60,132 nucleotides of DNA from an uncultured Clostridia bacterium (GTDB lineage: Bacteria; Bacillota; Clostridia; TANB77; CAG-508). Positions 16,782-25,188 of the stretch are shown here, piece by piece (positions within the stretch are counted from its first letter, which is position 1; the number at the start of each line of letters is the position of its first letter). The stretch covers positions 1-60,132 of the forward strand of contig CAKPSX010000005.1 of NCBI GenBank assembly GCA_934184665.1, written 5' to 3'. A program made the translations under genes and the position numbers. Below the pieces are notes generated by a model, which was not told the DNA's origin, made no database searches, and worked only from the letters and a program-made list of their open reading frames with translations.

Positions 16782-17509
16782 ACAAGAAAATACTTCATGT
16801 TATAGCTACAATAATAATGGTTGCGATAGTGGCTTTCATAATTGGAATGTTGTTTCTTAGATATCAAGTTGAAGGTGAAACAAATATGCCATTTAAGATT
16901 TCTAAAATTTCAATAATTGAAAGTGTAGAAGGAATTGAGAATAAAGATGCGCAAGAAAAATGGAGTTTTAATGTAAATGAAAATAATGATATATACATTT
17001 ATATAGAAAAAAATGATAATTATGGTAAAACAGAAATAATTGACAAAATACAAATAAGTAATATAACAATAAGCAGACAAAGTGAACTTGGAGAAACTAA
17101 ATTTTATAAACCAACAGAAGAAGAAAAAAGAATGTTTAATAACTTAGAAGAAAATGAGGTTACAGAATTAACATATAATGGTGATTTAACATCAAATATT
17201 AAAGAACAAAAAATATCTAATCAAGGAGGAATTGTTGCATTTAGATATGCAATTAATGATATTGCACAATACTCTTCGGAAGAAGATAAAGAAATAGATC
17301 ATAGTCAATTATTAAAATTAACAAATATAAAAAATGAAGATATAGCAACGACTTTAAAATTCGATATAGAAATATATTTAAAAAGTGGTAAAAAATATCA
17401 ATCAACTATAGAACAAGAAATATTGCCAGAAGATGTAATTGAAAATGGGACATCAGCATCAGAAAATACGAAATTAGATGACATAATTTTTAAAAGAGTT
17501 GAAAATTAA
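16766..17509 (+). CDS. Uncharacterized single-pass membrane protein, 247 aa
   Basis: I do not recognise a family. A short basic N-terminus is followed by one membrane helix (about 10-30, HVIATIIMVAIVAFIIGMLF). The remaining 215 residues are acidic, strand-rich and extracytoplasmic by the positive-inside rule. They lack cysteines and catalytic motifs and look like a beta-sandwich (alternating short hydrophobic and polar runs). The ATG overlaps the end of tadA and has a CGGAGGA site inside the tadA frame. It lies between tadA and the SRP RNA, where B. subtilis has no such gene. Confidence 0.75.
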   Translation: MYRNINKKILHVIATIIMVAIVAFIIGMLFLRYQVEGETNMPFKISKISIIESVEGIENKDAQEKWSFNVNENNDIYIYIEKNDNYGKTEIIDKIQISNITISRQSELGETKFYKPTEEEKRMFNNLEENEVTELTYNGDLTSNIKEQKISNQGGIVAFRYAINDIAQYSSEEDKEIDHSQLLKLTNIKNEDIATTLKFDIEIYLKSGKKYQSTIEQEILPEDVIENGTSASENTKLDDIIFKRVEN

Positions 17510-17517
17510 AAAAACTC

Positions 17518-17546
17518 TTGCAAAAATTTGTATTACAGTATATAAT
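17518..17546 (+). promoter_or_regulatory. Sigma-A promoter of the SRP RNA
   Basis: TTGCAA (17518-17523), 17-bp spacer, perfect TATAAT (17541-17546), just before the SRP RNA hairpin. Confidence 0.8.
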
Positions 17547-17559
17547 AATACCAGTGTGA

Positions 17560-17680
17560 GATTAATCTCTGTATGGAGAGCAAGCTCAATAAAAGCCTAT
17601 GAACCTTGTCAGATCCGGAAGGAAGCAGCAATAAGTAGATACTTTTATGTGGGTACTTGTTTTCCATAGAGAGATTAATT
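17560..17680 (+). ncRNA. ffs: Signal recognition particle RNA (small type)
   Basis: The SRP helix 8 core is unmistakable: GTCAGATCCGGAAGGAAGCA (17609-17628) with the GGAA tetraloop and the A/C-rich internal loop that Ffh binds. The arms close with ATTAATCTCTGTATGG (17561-17576) against CCATAGAGAGATTAAT (17664-17679), with one mismatch. The RNA is one long hairpin of about 120 bases. There is no room for the Alu domain of the large Bacillus-type SRP RNA, so this is the small 4.5S-like form. It targets membrane and secreted proteins with Ffh and FtsY. Ends are approximate. Confidence 0.95.
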
Positions 17681-17711
17681 TCATAATTGCTGTTATAAAG
17701 GATGTGATAAT

Positions 17712-19340
17712 GTGGGGTACACAGCTCTTTATAGAAAATTCAGACCACAAAATTTTAGAGATATGGCTGGTCAAGAACATATAACAAAAACACTAAAAAA
17801 TCAGATAATGTCAAATAGAGTAGGGCATGCATATTTATTTAATGGGGGTAGAGGTACAGGTAAAACGACATCTGCAAAAATATTAGCTAGAGCCGTAAAT
17901 TGCTTAAACCCTAAGGATGGAGAGCCATGCAATGAATGCGAAATTTGCAAAGAGGCAATTTCGGGAGCTTTAACAGACATAGTAGAAATGGATGCTGCAT
18001 CAAATAATAGTGTTGAAGATATAAGGTCAATAAGAGAAGAAGTAAATTTTTTACCAACAAAAGCAAAATATAGAGTATATATAATTGATGAGGTTCATAT
18101 GTTATCACAGGGTGCATTTAATGCTTTATTAAAAACATTAGAGGAACCACCTGAACATGTAAAATTTATATTAGCAACAACAGAACCACAAAAATTACCT
18201 GCGACTATACTTTCGAGATGTCAGAGATTTGATTTTAGAAGAATATCTGATGAAGATATAATAAAAAGATTGAAAATAGTTTGTAAAGAAAGTGGAATTG
18301 AGGCATCTGAACAAGCATTAAACATAATAGCTTCATTATCAGAAGGTGCAATGAGAGATGCTTTATCTATATTAGAAAGATGCATTCAAGATGGAGAAAC
18401 AAATATAAATGAAGATAAAATTAAAGAATTGGTAGGAATACCTGCAATAAAATATATACATGATATAACAGAAGCAATTATAGAATATGATATTGATAAA
18501 GCAATGCAAGCAATTACTGAAGTGCTAGATGAAGGAAAAGACTTAGAAAATTTATTGTGGGAAATAATAAAATATATAAAAGATATTTTAATGCAAAAAA
18601 CAGGTCAAACATTATCAATTTATAATGAAGAAGATTTAGCAAACTTAAAGATATTAGCAGAAAAAATTACTAAACAAAGAGCAATAAAATTAATATATGA
18701 ATTATCAAAATTAGAAAATGATATGAAAACATCTACACAAAGATTAATAGTTTTTCAAGCAGGCATTATAAGTTTGTGCAATAAAGAAACAGAACAAAAT
18801 GATATATCAAATAATTCTGTGAAAAATAATATTAGCACAGAAATTAATGCAGATGTAAATAATCGTTTAAATAAAATAGAAAATTATTTAAGAAATTTAG
18901 ATATACAAAAAATTTCTAGTACACAAACAAGAAGAGCAACACCAAATGCTCAAAAAAAAACTAATATAAACACTGAGGCAATTGCTGGAATAGGGAAAAA
19001 TAGTAAACCAGCAGAATATTGGAGTCAGATAGTAGATAATCTTAAAAAAAATGGAAAAATAATGTTATATACTAATTTATTAAATACAAATGCAGTAGAG
19101 ATTAATGATATGACAGTTGGTATAGAATTTCCTGAAGGAATAACGCCAATAGGAAAAACTGTACTAGATAATGCAGAGAGTATATCAGAGATTTCAAAAC
19201 AGGTATCAGTTGCTTGTGGAAAACCAATGCAAATAAAATATATAGATACTAAACCACAAGGAACAGATAATATTACAGAAGAAACTGAACTTTCAAATCT
19301 TGCAAATGGTTTTGATATACCATTTGATGTAATAGAATAA
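17712..19340 (+). CDS. dnaX: DNA polymerase III subunits gamma/tau
   Basis: DnaX is the ATPase of the clamp loader. The 542 residues show YRKFRPQNF at the start, Walker A GGRGTGKTT (about 45), a zinc site (Cys residues of CLNPKDGEPCNECEIC), Walker B DEVHML, the LEEPPEH sensor region and the SRC motif (LSRCQRF). Domain III follows, then a variable linker and a tau-like C-terminal domain. The start is GTG at 17712, read as MGYTALYRKF, with AAAGGATG upstream; an ATG two bases earlier is out of frame. An A9 run at 18952-18960 could yield a short gamma-like form (see separate entry). Order with ybaB and recR is the classic Firmicute operon. Confidence 0.96.
   Translation: MGYTALYRKFRPQNFRDMAGQEHITKTLKNQIMSNRVGHAYLFNGGRGTGKTTSAKILARAVNCLNPKDGEPCNECEICKEAISGALTDIVEMDAASNNSVEDIRSIREEVNFLPTKAKYRVYIIDEVHMLSQGAFNALLKTLEEPPEHVKFILATTEPQKLPATILSRCQRFDFRRISDEDIIKRLKIVCKESGIEASEQALNIIASLSEGAMRDALSILERCIQDGETNINEDKIKELVGIPAIKYIHDITEAIIEYDIDKAMQAITEVLDEGKDLENLLWEIIKYIKDILMQKTGQTLSIYNEEDLANLKILAEKITKQRAIKLIYELSKLENDMKTSTQRLIVFQAGIISLCNKETEQNDISNNSVKNNISTEINADVNNRLNKIENYLRNLDIQKISSTQTRRATPNAQKKTNINTEAIAGIGKNSKPAEYWSQIVDNLKKNGKIMLYTNLLNTNAVEINDMTVGIEFPEGITPIGKTVLDNAESISEISKQVSVACGKPMQIKYIDTKPQGTDNITEETELSNLANGFDIPFDVIE
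18952..18960 (+). other. A9 slippery run in dnaX; a -1 shift ends translation at once
   Basis: Codons 414-417 read CAA AAA AAA ACT. The A AAA AAA heptamer is in the phase needed for -1 slippage. Shifting gives AAC TAA, a stop two codons later, so the product would be 417 residues, ATPase plus domain III without the tau tail. E. coli gamma (431 residues) ends at the equivalent place through an A-run frameshift, and Thermus uses transcriptional slippage. No strong downstream hairpin or upstream SD-like stimulator is visible. Confidence 0.45.
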
Positions 19341-19358
19341 ATAAAGGAGGATTTTAAA

Positions 19359-19700
19359 ATGGCAAAAAGAGGTGGATTCCCAGGAATGGGCGGATTCGGA
19401 GGAATGAATATAAATAATTTAATGAAAGAGGCAAAAAAGATGCAAGCTGATTTAGAAAAAACACAAACAGAACTTGCACAAAAAGAGTTTGAGGCATCTG
19501 CTGGGGGAGGAGCTGTTACAGTAAAAGTAACTGGACAAAAAGATATAAAAGAATTAAGAATACAAAAAGATGTAGTAGATCCAGATGATGTAGAAATGTT
19601 AGAAGATTTAATATTAACATGTATAAACCAAGCTTTTAAACAAGTAGATGATGCACAAGCAACATCAATGGGTAAATATAATATACCAGGTTTAATGTAA
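19359..19700 (+). CDS. YbaB/EbfC family nucleoid-associated protein
   Basis: The 113-residue protein has the YbaB core: NNLMKEAKKMQADLEKTQTEL, then EASAGGGAVTVKVTG and the final GKYNIPGLM. YbaB proteins are small dimers that bind DNA and sit between dnaX and recR in most bacteria, where a link to replication or repair is suspected. A Gly/Phe-rich N-terminal extension (GGFPGMGGFGGM) is common in clostridial members. AAAGGAGGA lies before the ATG. Spacing to dnaX is 18 bp and to recR 21 bp. Confidence 0.95.
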   Translation: MAKRGGFPGMGGFGGMNINNLMKEAKKMQADLEKTQTELAQKEFEASAGGGAVTVKVTGQKDIKELRIQKDVVDPDDVEMLEDLILTCINQAFKQVDDAQATSMGKYNIPGLM

Positions 19701-19721
19701 TTTACTAAGGGGAGAAAAATA

Positions 19722-20321
19722 ATGTCATATTATTCGCCATCAATAGAGAAACTTATAGAAGCATTTGAAAAATTGCCAAGTATCGGAAATAAAACTGCTG
19801 CAAGATTAGCTTTTTATATGCTAAATTCTTCAAAAGAAGAAACAGATGAGTTTGTGTCAGCAATTATAAATGCCAAAAAGAATTTAAAATATTGTAGTAA
19901 ATGTTATAATATATCTGATACAGATCCTTGCACAATATGTGGAAATCCAAAAAGGGATCAAACAGTTATATGCGTAGTAGAAGATGTAAGAGACATTATT
20001 GCAATGGAAAGAACACACGAGTTTAAAGGAGTTTATCATGTTTTACATGGTTCTATATCTCCAATGAATGGAATAGGTCCAGAAGATATTAAAATAAAAG
20101 AATTACTTGCAAGATTAATGGATGGGCAAGTAAAAGAGATAATATTAGCCACAAACCCTAGGGTTGAGGGAGAGGCAACTGCTATGTATTTATCAAAATT
20201 AATCAAACCATTGGGAATAAAGGTGACAAGAATTGCACATGGAATTCCTGTTGGTGGAGATTTGGAATACACAGATGAAATTACTCTAACAAAAGCGCTA
20301 GAAGGTAGAAGAGAACTTTAA
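19722..20321 (+). CDS. recR: Recombination mediator RecR
   Basis: RecR works with RecO (and RecF) to load RecA on single-stranded gaps. The 199 residues contain the N-terminal helix-hairpin-helix (FEKLPSIGNKTAARLAFY), the four-Cys zinc finger (CSKC...CTIC), and the Toprim domain with VVEDVRDI and ATNPRVEGEATAMYL. It is full length and ends the dnaX operon. A hairpin with T run (20485-20515) provides the terminator. A small leftward gene occupies the space right behind it. Confidence 0.96.
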   Translation: MSYYSPSIEKLIEAFEKLPSIGNKTAARLAFYMLNSSKEETDEFVSAIINAKKNLKYCSKCYNISDTDPCTICGNPKRDQTVICVVEDVRDIIAMERTHEFKGVYHVLHGSISPMNGIGPEDIKIKELLARLMDGQVKEIILATNPRVEGEATAMYLSKLIKPLGIKVTRIAHGIPVGGDLEYTDEITLTKALEGRREL

Positions 20322-20477
20322 TTATCTGGTTGATGCTAAAAGTGCAAGATTATCACCTAGTGATGTAACAAAGGCGGCAAGAATAATTAAATCTTCTGTT
20401 TCGAATTGTTCACTAATAAGTATTGCTAAAGAAGCAGAAAGCCCGACTAAATTATAACCAGAACAATTATTATCCAT
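20322..20477 (-). CDS. Small hydrophobic protein, 51 aa
   Basis: A leftward ATG at 20477 with a GAGGTGG ribosome site opens a 51-residue protein: MDNNCSGYNLVGLSASLAIL, then ISEQFETEDLIILAAFVTSLG and DNLALLASTR. It has two hydrophobic helices split by an acidic turn. Short proteins with this layout are common in Clostridia and have only DUF-type names (DUF6774 comes to mind, unverified). Its stop codon touches the recR stop codon from the other side, and its ribosome site lies inside the recR terminator hairpin. Function unknown. Confidence 0.6.
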   Translation of the reverse strand: MDNNCSGYNLVGLSASLAILISEQFETEDLIILAAFVTSLGDNLALLASTR

Positions 20478-20484
20478 AAAAAAC

Positions 20485-20515
20485 CACCTCACATTAGTAT
20501 ATGAGGTGATTTTTT
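20485..20515 (+). terminator. Terminator of the dnaX-ybaB-recR operon
   Basis: CACCTCA (20485-20491) pairs with TGAGGTG (20502-20508), followed by ATTTTTTAT. Flanking A and T runs let it act in both directions, but on the minus strand it would overlap the ribosome site of the 51-aa gene. Confidence 0.7.
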
Positions 20516-20631
20516 ATGTGTTACAGGGTTGAAAAAGAATTACAATTTTGAACCGTGTCAACTTTCATTTAAAACGCGGTTACATATAGATACATATGCG
20601 CCATTGCCTTTTAAATAAAAGTTTCCTTGCC

Positions 20632-20691
20632 AAAATTTAATTCTTTTCTAACCAAGATTTGCATCTTTAGGTAGGAATGAGACTAATTATG
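20632..20691. repeat. Dispersed 60-bp repeat, copy A
   Basis: This stretch and 52787-52846 align without gaps with about 48 of 60 bases identical, starting with the shared text AAAATTTAATTCTTTTC and ending in GACTAA. Read on the minus strand copy A carries on into K-R-I-K-F-like coding-looking text with stop codons. It lies just downstream of the UgtP-like gene. It may be a decayed mobile or RNA element. Confidence 0.5.
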
Positions 20692-21817
20692 AATTTTCAA
20701 GTATGATTTTGCAAATATCTTTTGTAGAATTTTTCTTTGAAAGAATTCTAGCTCTGATTTTCATTTCACGCATTTTTATAGGGTCAGAAAATAAGTCATT
20801 AAGTATTTGCTCAACATCATCATTTTCTTTTATCCAAATGGCAACTTTACTCTTTTCAAGATATGTAGCATTTTCTTCTTCTTGACCAGGGATTGGGTTT
20901 ATAACAACAATTGGCAAACCAGAAGCTAAGCTTTCAGTAGTAGTAAGTCCACCAGGTTTGGTAACTACTAAATCAGAAATACTCATAAGTTCAGGAATTT
21001 TATCGGTATATGATAAAACCTTAACATGGTCTTGTTTCCCTAGCTCATCAACAATATGTTCAAAATTTTCTTTCATTTTTGGATTTTTACCTGATATAGC
21101 TACAATCTGGATATTATTATTATTTTCTATAAAAGTTTTGAAAATCTTAAAGATTTTAGACTTACCTAATCCAAACTCTCCACCTCCGAAGAAAAGGATT
21201 GTTTTTCTATCAGGTGATAAACCAAAACTCTTTAAAATTTCTTCTTTATTATATCTTAATAAAAATTTATTAGAAAGAGGAATACCAGTTGCATAAATTT
21301 TATTTAATGGGATTCCCTTTTCATGTAATTGCATTTTCATTTCTTCGTGTGAAACAAAGTAGTAATCAACATATTCATTAAGTTCAAGCCATTGGTCATG
21401 TGGAGCGTAATCAGTCATAACTGTTGCAATTTTACAATCAAGTTTTCCTAATTTTTTTAAGTATGCACACATTTGAGTACCGAATGGGTGTGTTGAAATA
21501 ACTATATCTGGTTTAAAATCTTGTAACAATTTATTTAATTTAATTGCTAACATTTTATTTGATGTTAGACTTATTTGTGCGAGAGGTCCTGTTTGAGATT
21601 TCCAATAAACTTTCCCCCATGCACGTGGTACTTTTTTTGCCATTTCAGAATATGCAACAGTAGTTACTTTATTAACTATTTTATTAACATATTCCATACA
21701 ATCTATTAACCTAATATCAATATCTTCATAATTTGCTTCAATATATTCTTTTATTGAACGTGCGGCAGATAAATGACCTCCGCCATAAGAAGCATAAAAA
21801 ACAATTATTTTTTTCAT
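20687..21817 (-). CDS. ugtP: Processive diacylglycerol glucosyltransferase, UgtP/MGDG-synthase family
   Basis: The 376-residue protein has the GT28 two-domain fold. The N-terminal MGDG-synthase block is YASYGGGHLSAA (about 9-20), with THPFGTQM and TDYAPHDQW. The C-terminal UDP-sugar site is FFGGGEFGLG, TKPGGLTTTESLASGLP and PIPGQEEENA. It transfers glucose (or galactose) from UDP-sugar to diacylglycerol at the membrane inner face, making glycolipids that can anchor lipoteichoic acid. The ATG at 21817 follows AAGGGG; the longer frame up to 21901 has no site. The UDP-sugar and mutase genes at 12-15 kb may feed it. Stand-alone gene. Confidence 0.88.
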   Translation of the reverse strand: MKKIIVFYASYGGGHLSAARSIKEYIEANYEDIDIRLIDCMEYVNKIVNKVTTVAYSEMAKKVPRAWGKVYWKSQTGPLAQISLTSNKMLAIKLNKLLQDFKPDIVISTHPFGTQMCAYLKKLGKLDCKIATVMTDYAPHDQWLELNEYVDYYFVSHEEMKMQLHEKGIPLNKIYATGIPLSNKFLLRYNKEEILKSFGLSPDRKTILFFGGGEFGLGKSKIFKIFKTFIENNNNIQIVAISGKNPKMKENFEHIVDELGKQDHVKVLSYTDKIPELMSISDLVVTKPGGLTTTESLASGLPIVVINPIPGQEEENATYLEKSKVAIWIKENDDVEQILNDLFSDPIKMREMKIRARILSKKNSTKDICKIILENS

Positions 21818-21969
21818 ATAAATTCCCCTTGTTTTAGTACGATAGTTACATTTTAACATAAAAATACAAAGTATTGTATATTTTTTGAAAAAAAAAACCA
21901 AAATAATAACAAAGTGATGTTACAAAAGTATTAATATATGTGAGTTTTGTAACAAAAATAGGAGGTATT

Positions 21970-23301
21970 ATGAAAAATAATAAGGTTTGGATTATTATAA
22001 CAATTATATTGATAATTGTAGTTGGGGTGCTTGTATATTGTTTAAATAAGGAGAAACAACAATGTACAAATATGAAAGAAAACAAATATAATATGGCACT
22101 TTATGAAGTTGTAGATTATGTTCAAGATGTAAAAATGTATTTAGCGAAAGCGATGATTTCTAAAACAGCTGAACATGAAGCTGATATGTTAACACATGTA
22201 TGGAAAGAATCTAATTTAGCACAATCTTATTTAGGAATGTTGCCAGTGGAAAGCCAAGAACTTGAAAACACTGAAAAATTTTTGAATCAAGTAAGTGAAT
22301 ATAGCTATTATTTGTCAAGAAAAAATATAGAAGGTAATGCTTTTTCAGAGGACGAAACAAATAAAGTAAAAGAGCTTTATGATTATAGTAAAGATTTATC
22401 GAATACATTAAATGAAATGTTAAATGAAGTAAATGCTGGAACAATAAAATGGAGTGATTTAACAAATAATAAAGAAGGCTCAGATATAGCGGAAATAGGC
22501 TCTTTCAAAGTTGTAGAAAATAATTTCCATGAATATTCAGGACTAATATATGATGGTGCTTTTTCAGAGCATATAACAAGTGCAGAGAAAATGGGTCTAA
22601 CAGGAGACGATATTGATGAAGAACAAGCAAAACAAAAAGCAGAAGAGTTTGTTGGAAAAGACAAAATAAAAAATACACAAAACAATGGTTATGTTGAAAA
22701 TGGAAATATACCAGTTTACAGATTTGAAATAACAACAAATGAAGATAAGAAAGTAGGAATATCAATTAGTAAAAAAGGTGGACATATTGTAAGTTTAAAT
22801 TATGACAGGGAAGTAAATGATGAAAAAATAAGTGAGCAAGATGCGGTAGAAAAAGGAAAGGAATATTTATCAGAAAAAGGTTATAACAATATGAAAGAAA
22901 CGTATTATCTAAAAGAAAATGGTTTTATAACAGTAAATTATGCATATAATCAAGATAATGTTGTAATGTATGCTGATTTAATAAAAGTAAAAATAGCATT
23001 AGATAATGGGGAAGTAATTGGATTAGATGCAACAGGATATTTAAACTGTCATCATGAAAGACAATTACCAAAACCTGCCATATCTGTAGAAGAAGCAAAA
23101 AAGAATTTAAGTAATAAAATTGAAATAAAAAGTGAAGGATTATCAATGATTCCAACAGAATGGCGTTCAGAAAAATTTTGTTATGAATTTAAAGGAAAAA
23201 TTGATGATATAGATTTTATAGCATATATAAATGCTGAAACAGGAAAAGAAGAAGATATTTTAATTATTATAAATACACCTAATGGAACATTAACGGAATA
23301 A
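21970..23301 (+). CDS. ypeB: Germination protein YpeB
   Basis: The 443-residue protein starts with a membrane helix (about 5-27), then the helical YpeB N-domain (ALYEVVDYVQDVKMYLAKAM, LTHVWKESNLAQSYLGMLPV) and about three PepSY-type modules in the C-terminal half (for example EEQAKQKAEEFVGKDKI and EEAKKNLSNKIEIKSE). YpeB is in the spore membrane and stabilises the cortex-lytic enzyme SleB. In most spore formers sleB is directly upstream; here it is not adjacent. TAGGAGG sits before the ATG at 21970. A hairpin at 23353 probably ends the transcript. Confidence 0.92.
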   Translation: MKNNKVWIIITIILIIVVGVLVYCLNKEKQQCTNMKENKYNMALYEVVDYVQDVKMYLAKAMISKTAEHEADMLTHVWKESNLAQSYLGMLPVESQELENTEKFLNQVSEYSYYLSRKNIEGNAFSEDETNKVKELYDYSKDLSNTLNEMLNEVNAGTIKWSDLTNNKEGSDIAEIGSFKVVENNFHEYSGLIYDGAFSEHITSAEKMGLTGDDIDEEQAKQKAEEFVGKDKIKNTQNNGYVENGNIPVYRFEITTNEDKKVGISISKKGGHIVSLNYDREVNDEKISEQDAVEKGKEYLSEKGYNNMKETYYLKENGFITVNYAYNQDNVVMYADLIKVKIALDNGEVIGLDATGYLNCHHERQLPKPAISVEEAKKNLSNKIEIKSEGLSMIPTEWRSEKFCYEFKGKIDDIDFIAYINAETGKEEDILIIINTPNGTLTE

Positions 23302-23352
23302 TTAGAAAAAATTGAAAAAATAAATTTTATATAATTGTCAATAATATAATCG

Positions 23353-23375
23353 AAGAAGTTAAATAACTTCTTTAA
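23353..23375 (+). terminator. Probable terminator of ypeB
   Basis: AAGAAGTTA (23353-23361) pairs with TAACTTCTT (23364-23372), then TTAAATA. The stem is perfect on paper, but the hairpin loop must open to at least four bases. Confidence 0.55.
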
Positions 23376-23434
23376 ATAGACAAGTTTGTTTAGCGGTCCG
23401 TATAACAGATAAATTGGAAAGGAACGAGTCACGT

Positions 23435-23614
23435 ATGTCTAGAAACAACAAACTAATATCTGAAAATTTACGTACAGAAATAGCAAAAGAATTAGGTGTA
23501 TATGAACAAGTAAAAAATGATGGTGGAAGTTGGGAAAACGTATCATCAAAGACTTGTGGAAGCATTGTTTCAAAAGCTATAGAGATTGCAAATAGAGCAG
23601 TTGAAGGTAAATAG
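23435..23614 (+). CDS. Small acid-soluble spore protein, alpha/beta type
   Basis: The 59-residue protein contains LRTEIAKELGVY, which matches the site cut by the germination protease GPR (T-E-I-A-x-E-x-G), followed by a Gly-rich turn and WENVSSKTCGSIVSKAIEIAN, the second DNA-binding helix region in a clostridial variant. SASPs coat spore DNA and protect it from UV and heat, then serve as amino-acid store on germination. The ATG at 23435 (MSRNN) is preferred; the longer TTG form at 23414 has no ribosome site. The gene follows ypeB and has a strong terminator, consistent with a forespore-expressed unit. Confidence 0.75.
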   Translation: MSRNNKLISENLRTEIAKELGVYEQVKNDGGSWENVSSKTCGSIVSKAIEIANRAVEGK

Positions 23615-23629
23615 ATTTTAGATGATGAT

Positions 23630-23680
23630 GAGTCAATAAAGTAAACTATAATTTGGGTTTATTTTATTGACTCTATTTAT
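23630..23680 (+). terminator. Terminator of the SASP gene
   Basis: GAGTCAATAAAGTAAAC (23630-23646) pairs with GTTTATTTTATTGACTC (23657-23673), 17 bp with one G-T wobble, followed by TATTTATT. Confidence 0.85.
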
Positions 23681-23708
23681 TGCAATAATTAGAAAATTGG
23701 AATATAAT
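23680..23708 (+). promoter_or_regulatory. Sigma-A promoter of murF
   Basis: TTGCAA (23680-23685), 17-bp spacer, perfect TATAAT (23703-23708). Confidence 0.8.
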
Positions 23709-23754
23709 AGAACAAAATATAAGGTAAACACCTTAGGGAAGGAATGAAACAATT

Positions 23755-25134
23755 ATGAGAGAGATTAATGTTAGAGATATAATAAAAGTAACAAATGGAA
23801 AATTAGTGCTAGGAGAAGAAAACGCTGAATGCATAAATTTTTCAAAAGATACGAGAACAATACAAAATGGAGATATATACATTGGTATTAAAGGGGAAAA
23901 ATTTGATGGAAATATGTTTTGGAAAGAAGCATTAGAAAATGGAGCAAAAGGTGTAATAATTCAGAATGCGGAGATTTCTCAAGAAGAAAAAAATACATAT
24001 CATGACAAAATAATAATAGTTGTAAAAGATACTATAGAATCATTAAAGGAAATTGCAAAATTTAAGAGGAGTTTATACAATATACCTGTTGTAGCAGTTA
24101 CTGGAAGTGTAGGAAAAACAAGTACAAAAGATATAATTGCAAGTGTTGTGAGTCAAAAATATAAAACACTAAAAACAGAAGGAAATAATAATAATAACAT
24201 AGGGTTACCATTAACAATTTTAAAATTAAGAAATCATGAAGCAGCTGTTATAGAAATGGGAATGAACCATTTAAGAGAAATTGCTTATTTAACAGATATT
24301 GCAAAACCAACATTGTCAGTTATAACAAATGTAGGAACTTCACATATAGGGTATTTAGGCTCAAGAGAAAATATTTTAAAGGCAAAACTTGAAATTTTAG
24401 AAGGTATGGAAACGCCAGAGATAATAATAAATAATGATAATGATTTATTACATAAATGGTATGAGGAGAACAAAGACAAAATTAAAATACATACATATGG
24501 AATAGAAAATGAGAGTGAATTAAATGCTAAAAACATAAAAATGAATGAAGATAGTAGTGAATTTAGTGTTAAATTTAATGGGGAAAATGTCAATATAGAA
24601 GTTCCCGTTGGTGGTGAACATTTTATTTATAATGCTTTATGTGCCACAGAAGTTGGTAAAACCTTAGGGCTATCAAAAGAACAGATAGTAAAAGGAATAA
24701 AAGAAGTCGAATTAACCAAAAAGAGAATGGATATAAGAACATTAGAAAATGGTGCAATATTAATAAATGATAGTTATAATGCAAGTTATGAATCAATGTC
24801 AGCAAGCATAAAATATCTGGCTAATCATAATGGAAAAAGAAAAATCGCTGTTTTAGGTGATATGTTTGAACTTGGAGAATATTCAAAAGAAATACATACA
24901 AATGTAGGAAAACTAGTAGCACAATACAATATAGATGTTTTGATTTGCGAGGGTGAAGCATCAAAAGATATAATAAAAGGTGCAACAGAAAATAATTCTA
25001 AAATTGAAACATATTTGTTAAATAGCAATGATGAAATATTGTCAAAATTAAAAAAAGACTTAAGAGATGGAGATATTGTTTTGGTAAAAGCATCAAATGG
25101 AATGAAATTTTACGAAATTTGCCAAAAACTATAG
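23755..25134 (+). CDS. murF: UDP-N-acetylmuramoyl-tripeptide--D-alanyl-D-alanine ligase
   Basis: MurF adds D-Ala-D-Ala to the UDP-MurNAc-tripeptide, the last cytoplasmic step of the muropeptide. The 459 residues have the N-terminal substrate domain with SKDTRTIQNGDIYIGIKG, the ATP loop VTGSVGKTSTKD (about 114-125), EGNNNNNIGLPLT, the EMGMNHLREI and TNVGTSHIGYLGS blocks, and the C-terminal NDSYNASYESM and LGDMFELG motifs. The start follows an AAGGAATG site. It has its own promoter; a DnaJ-like gene follows after 54 bp. Other mur/ddl genes are not adjacent. Confidence 0.96.
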   Translation: MREINVRDIIKVTNGKLVLGEENAECINFSKDTRTIQNGDIYIGIKGEKFDGNMFWKEALENGAKGVIIQNAEISQEEKNTYHDKIIIVVKDTIESLKEIAKFKRSLYNIPVVAVTGSVGKTSTKDIIASVVSQKYKTLKTEGNNNNNIGLPLTILKLRNHEAAVIEMGMNHLREIAYLTDIAKPTLSVITNVGTSHIGYLGSRENILKAKLEILEGMETPEIIINNDNDLLHKWYEENKDKIKIHTYGIENESELNAKNIKMNEDSSEFSVKFNGENVNIEVPVGGEHFIYNALCATEVGKTLGLSKEQIVKGIKEVELTKKRMDIRTLENGAILINDSYNASYESMSASIKYLANHNGKRKIAVLGDMFELGEYSKEIHTNVGKLVAQYNIDVLICEGEASKDIIKGATENNSKIETYLLNSNDEILSKLKKDLRDGDIVLVKASNGMKFYEICQKL

Positions 25135-25160
25135 ATTTTTGAAAAATAAATTGATATAAT
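25132..25160 (+). promoter_or_regulatory. Possible promoter of the DnaJ-like gene
   Basis: A perfect TATAAT (25155-25160) lies 28 bp before the ATG, but the hexamer 17 bp upstream (TAGATT) is a poor -35. It may be weak, or need an activator. Confidence 0.35.
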
Positions 25161-25188
25161 ACATGTACCAATTTTTGGAGGATGTCAA

